Assembly (NCBI GenBank): GCA_002391105.1
Contig: DGRT01000025.1
Location: 1 to 5,141, forward strand
DNA from: Lachnospiraceae bacterium UBA4381
GTDB taxonomy: Bacteria; Bacillota; Clostridia; Lachnospirales; Lachnospiraceae
Direction: 5' to 3'
DNA length: 5,141 nt
The translations under genes were made by a program, and so were the position numbers. The notes beneath the pieces are model-generated. The model saw only the letters and a program-made list of their open reading frames with translations. It was not told the origin of the DNA and searched no databases. The stretch's first letter is position 1. Each line of letters begins with the position of its first letter. Of this stretch, positions 4,628-5,141 are shown in pieces.

Positions 4628-5141
4628 ATGGCAAATGAAGATAAGCTCAAGGCTTTGGATGCTGCGATAGCTCAGATAGAGAAGCAGTTTGGTAAGGGCT
4701 CGGTTATGAAGCTGGGCGATAATGTTAAGAATATGAATATTGAAGCTGTTCCGACAGGTTCACTTAGTCTTGATATAGCTCTTGGAATAGGTGGTATGCC
4801 CAGAGGTCGTATTATAGAAATCTATGGTCCTGAATCATCTGGTAAAACTACTGTTGCACTCCATGTTGTGGCTGAGATACAGAAAAGAGGCGGTATAGCC
4901 GGATTCATAGATGCAGAGCATGCTCTGGATCCTGCGTATGCAAAAAATATTGGTGTAGATATAGATAATCTGTACATTTCCCAGCCGGACAGTGGTGAGC
5001 AGGCGCTTGAGATTACCGAGACTATGGTACGTTCCGGTGCTATTGATGTTCTGATCATCGACTCTGTTGCGGCTCTTGTGCCCAAAGCAGAAATAGATGG
5101 AGATATGGGTGACAGTCATGTAGGTCTTCAGGCAAGACTTA
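4628..5141 (+). CDS. recA: Recombinase RecA (N-terminal 171 residues, cut by window end)
   Basis: RecA forms ATP-dependent filaments on single-stranded DNA. It carries out strand exchange in homologous recombination and triggers LexA self-cleavage in the SOS response. The visible part has the N-terminal oligomerisation helix (about 5-22), Walker A GPESSGKT (67-74), the catalytic glutamate in DAEHALDP (E97), SGEQAL (122-127), Walker B VLIIDSVAAL (141-150) and the loop L1 region PKAEIDGDMGD (152-162). The frame is intact to the last base, and about half of the usual 350-residue protein lies outside the window. The start is supported by AAAGGAG (4614-4620) 7 bases upstream. It is divergent from tmcAL. 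Confidence 0.99.
   Translation, partial: MANEDKLKALDAAIAQIEKQFGKGSVMKLGDNVKNMNIEAVPTGSLSLDIALGIGGMPRGRIIEIYGPESSGKTTVALHVVAEIQKRGGIAGFIDAEHALDPAYAKNIGVDIDNLYISQPDSGEQALEITETMVRSGAIDVLIIDSVAALVPKAEIDGDMGDSHVGLQARL

Overview
The window looks like chromosomal DNA of a low-to-moderate GC Clostridia-type Firmicute, most probably a Lachnospiraceae relative. The evidence is the short-form ThiI without a rhodanese domain, a TmcAL (YlbM family) gene, a tRNA gene with no encoded CCA, strong AGGAG-type ribosome binding sites, frequent ATA and AGA codons and AT-rich intergenic DNA. The species cannot be named from the sequence alone.

Layout. Positions 1-27 hold a small REP-like palindrome just ahead of thiI (45-1259, +), the tRNA 4-thiouridine sulfurtransferase. 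Immediately after it, starting inside its stop codon, lies a degenerate direct-repeat array built on the word AAGTAACTTAAG with an exact 35-bp step. A tRNA-Glu(CTC) gene with its own terminator and promoter runs the opposite way (1469-1540, -). Positions 1741 to about 2150 hold the most unusual object: a roughly 410-bp, ORF-less, hairpin-rich element. It ends in an IS200/IS605-type right-end hairpin and looks like a non-autonomous IscB/TnpB-family element carrying an omegaRNA/HEARO-like structured RNA on the minus strand. It abuts the ribosome binding site of the next gene.

That gene (2163-3116, +) encodes a membrane-anchored, very acidic extracytoplasmic protein with a 15-bp coding tandem repeat and a C-terminal domain of a type common in Firmicute surface proteins. 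A strong, probably bidirectional terminator separates it from the convergent tmcAL (3181-4416, -), the enzyme that makes N4-acetylcytidine at the wobble base of elongator tRNA-Met. A 211-bp divergent promoter region with near mirror-image extended -10 elements separates tmcAL from recA (4628 to beyond the window end, +).

Three of the five recognised genes concern tRNA: thiI and tmcAL modify it, and one is a tRNA itself. They sit in separate transcription units, and the sequence gives no sign of an operon. The acidic surface protein is not obviously related to either neighbour, and its upstream region has been remodelled by the inserted element.
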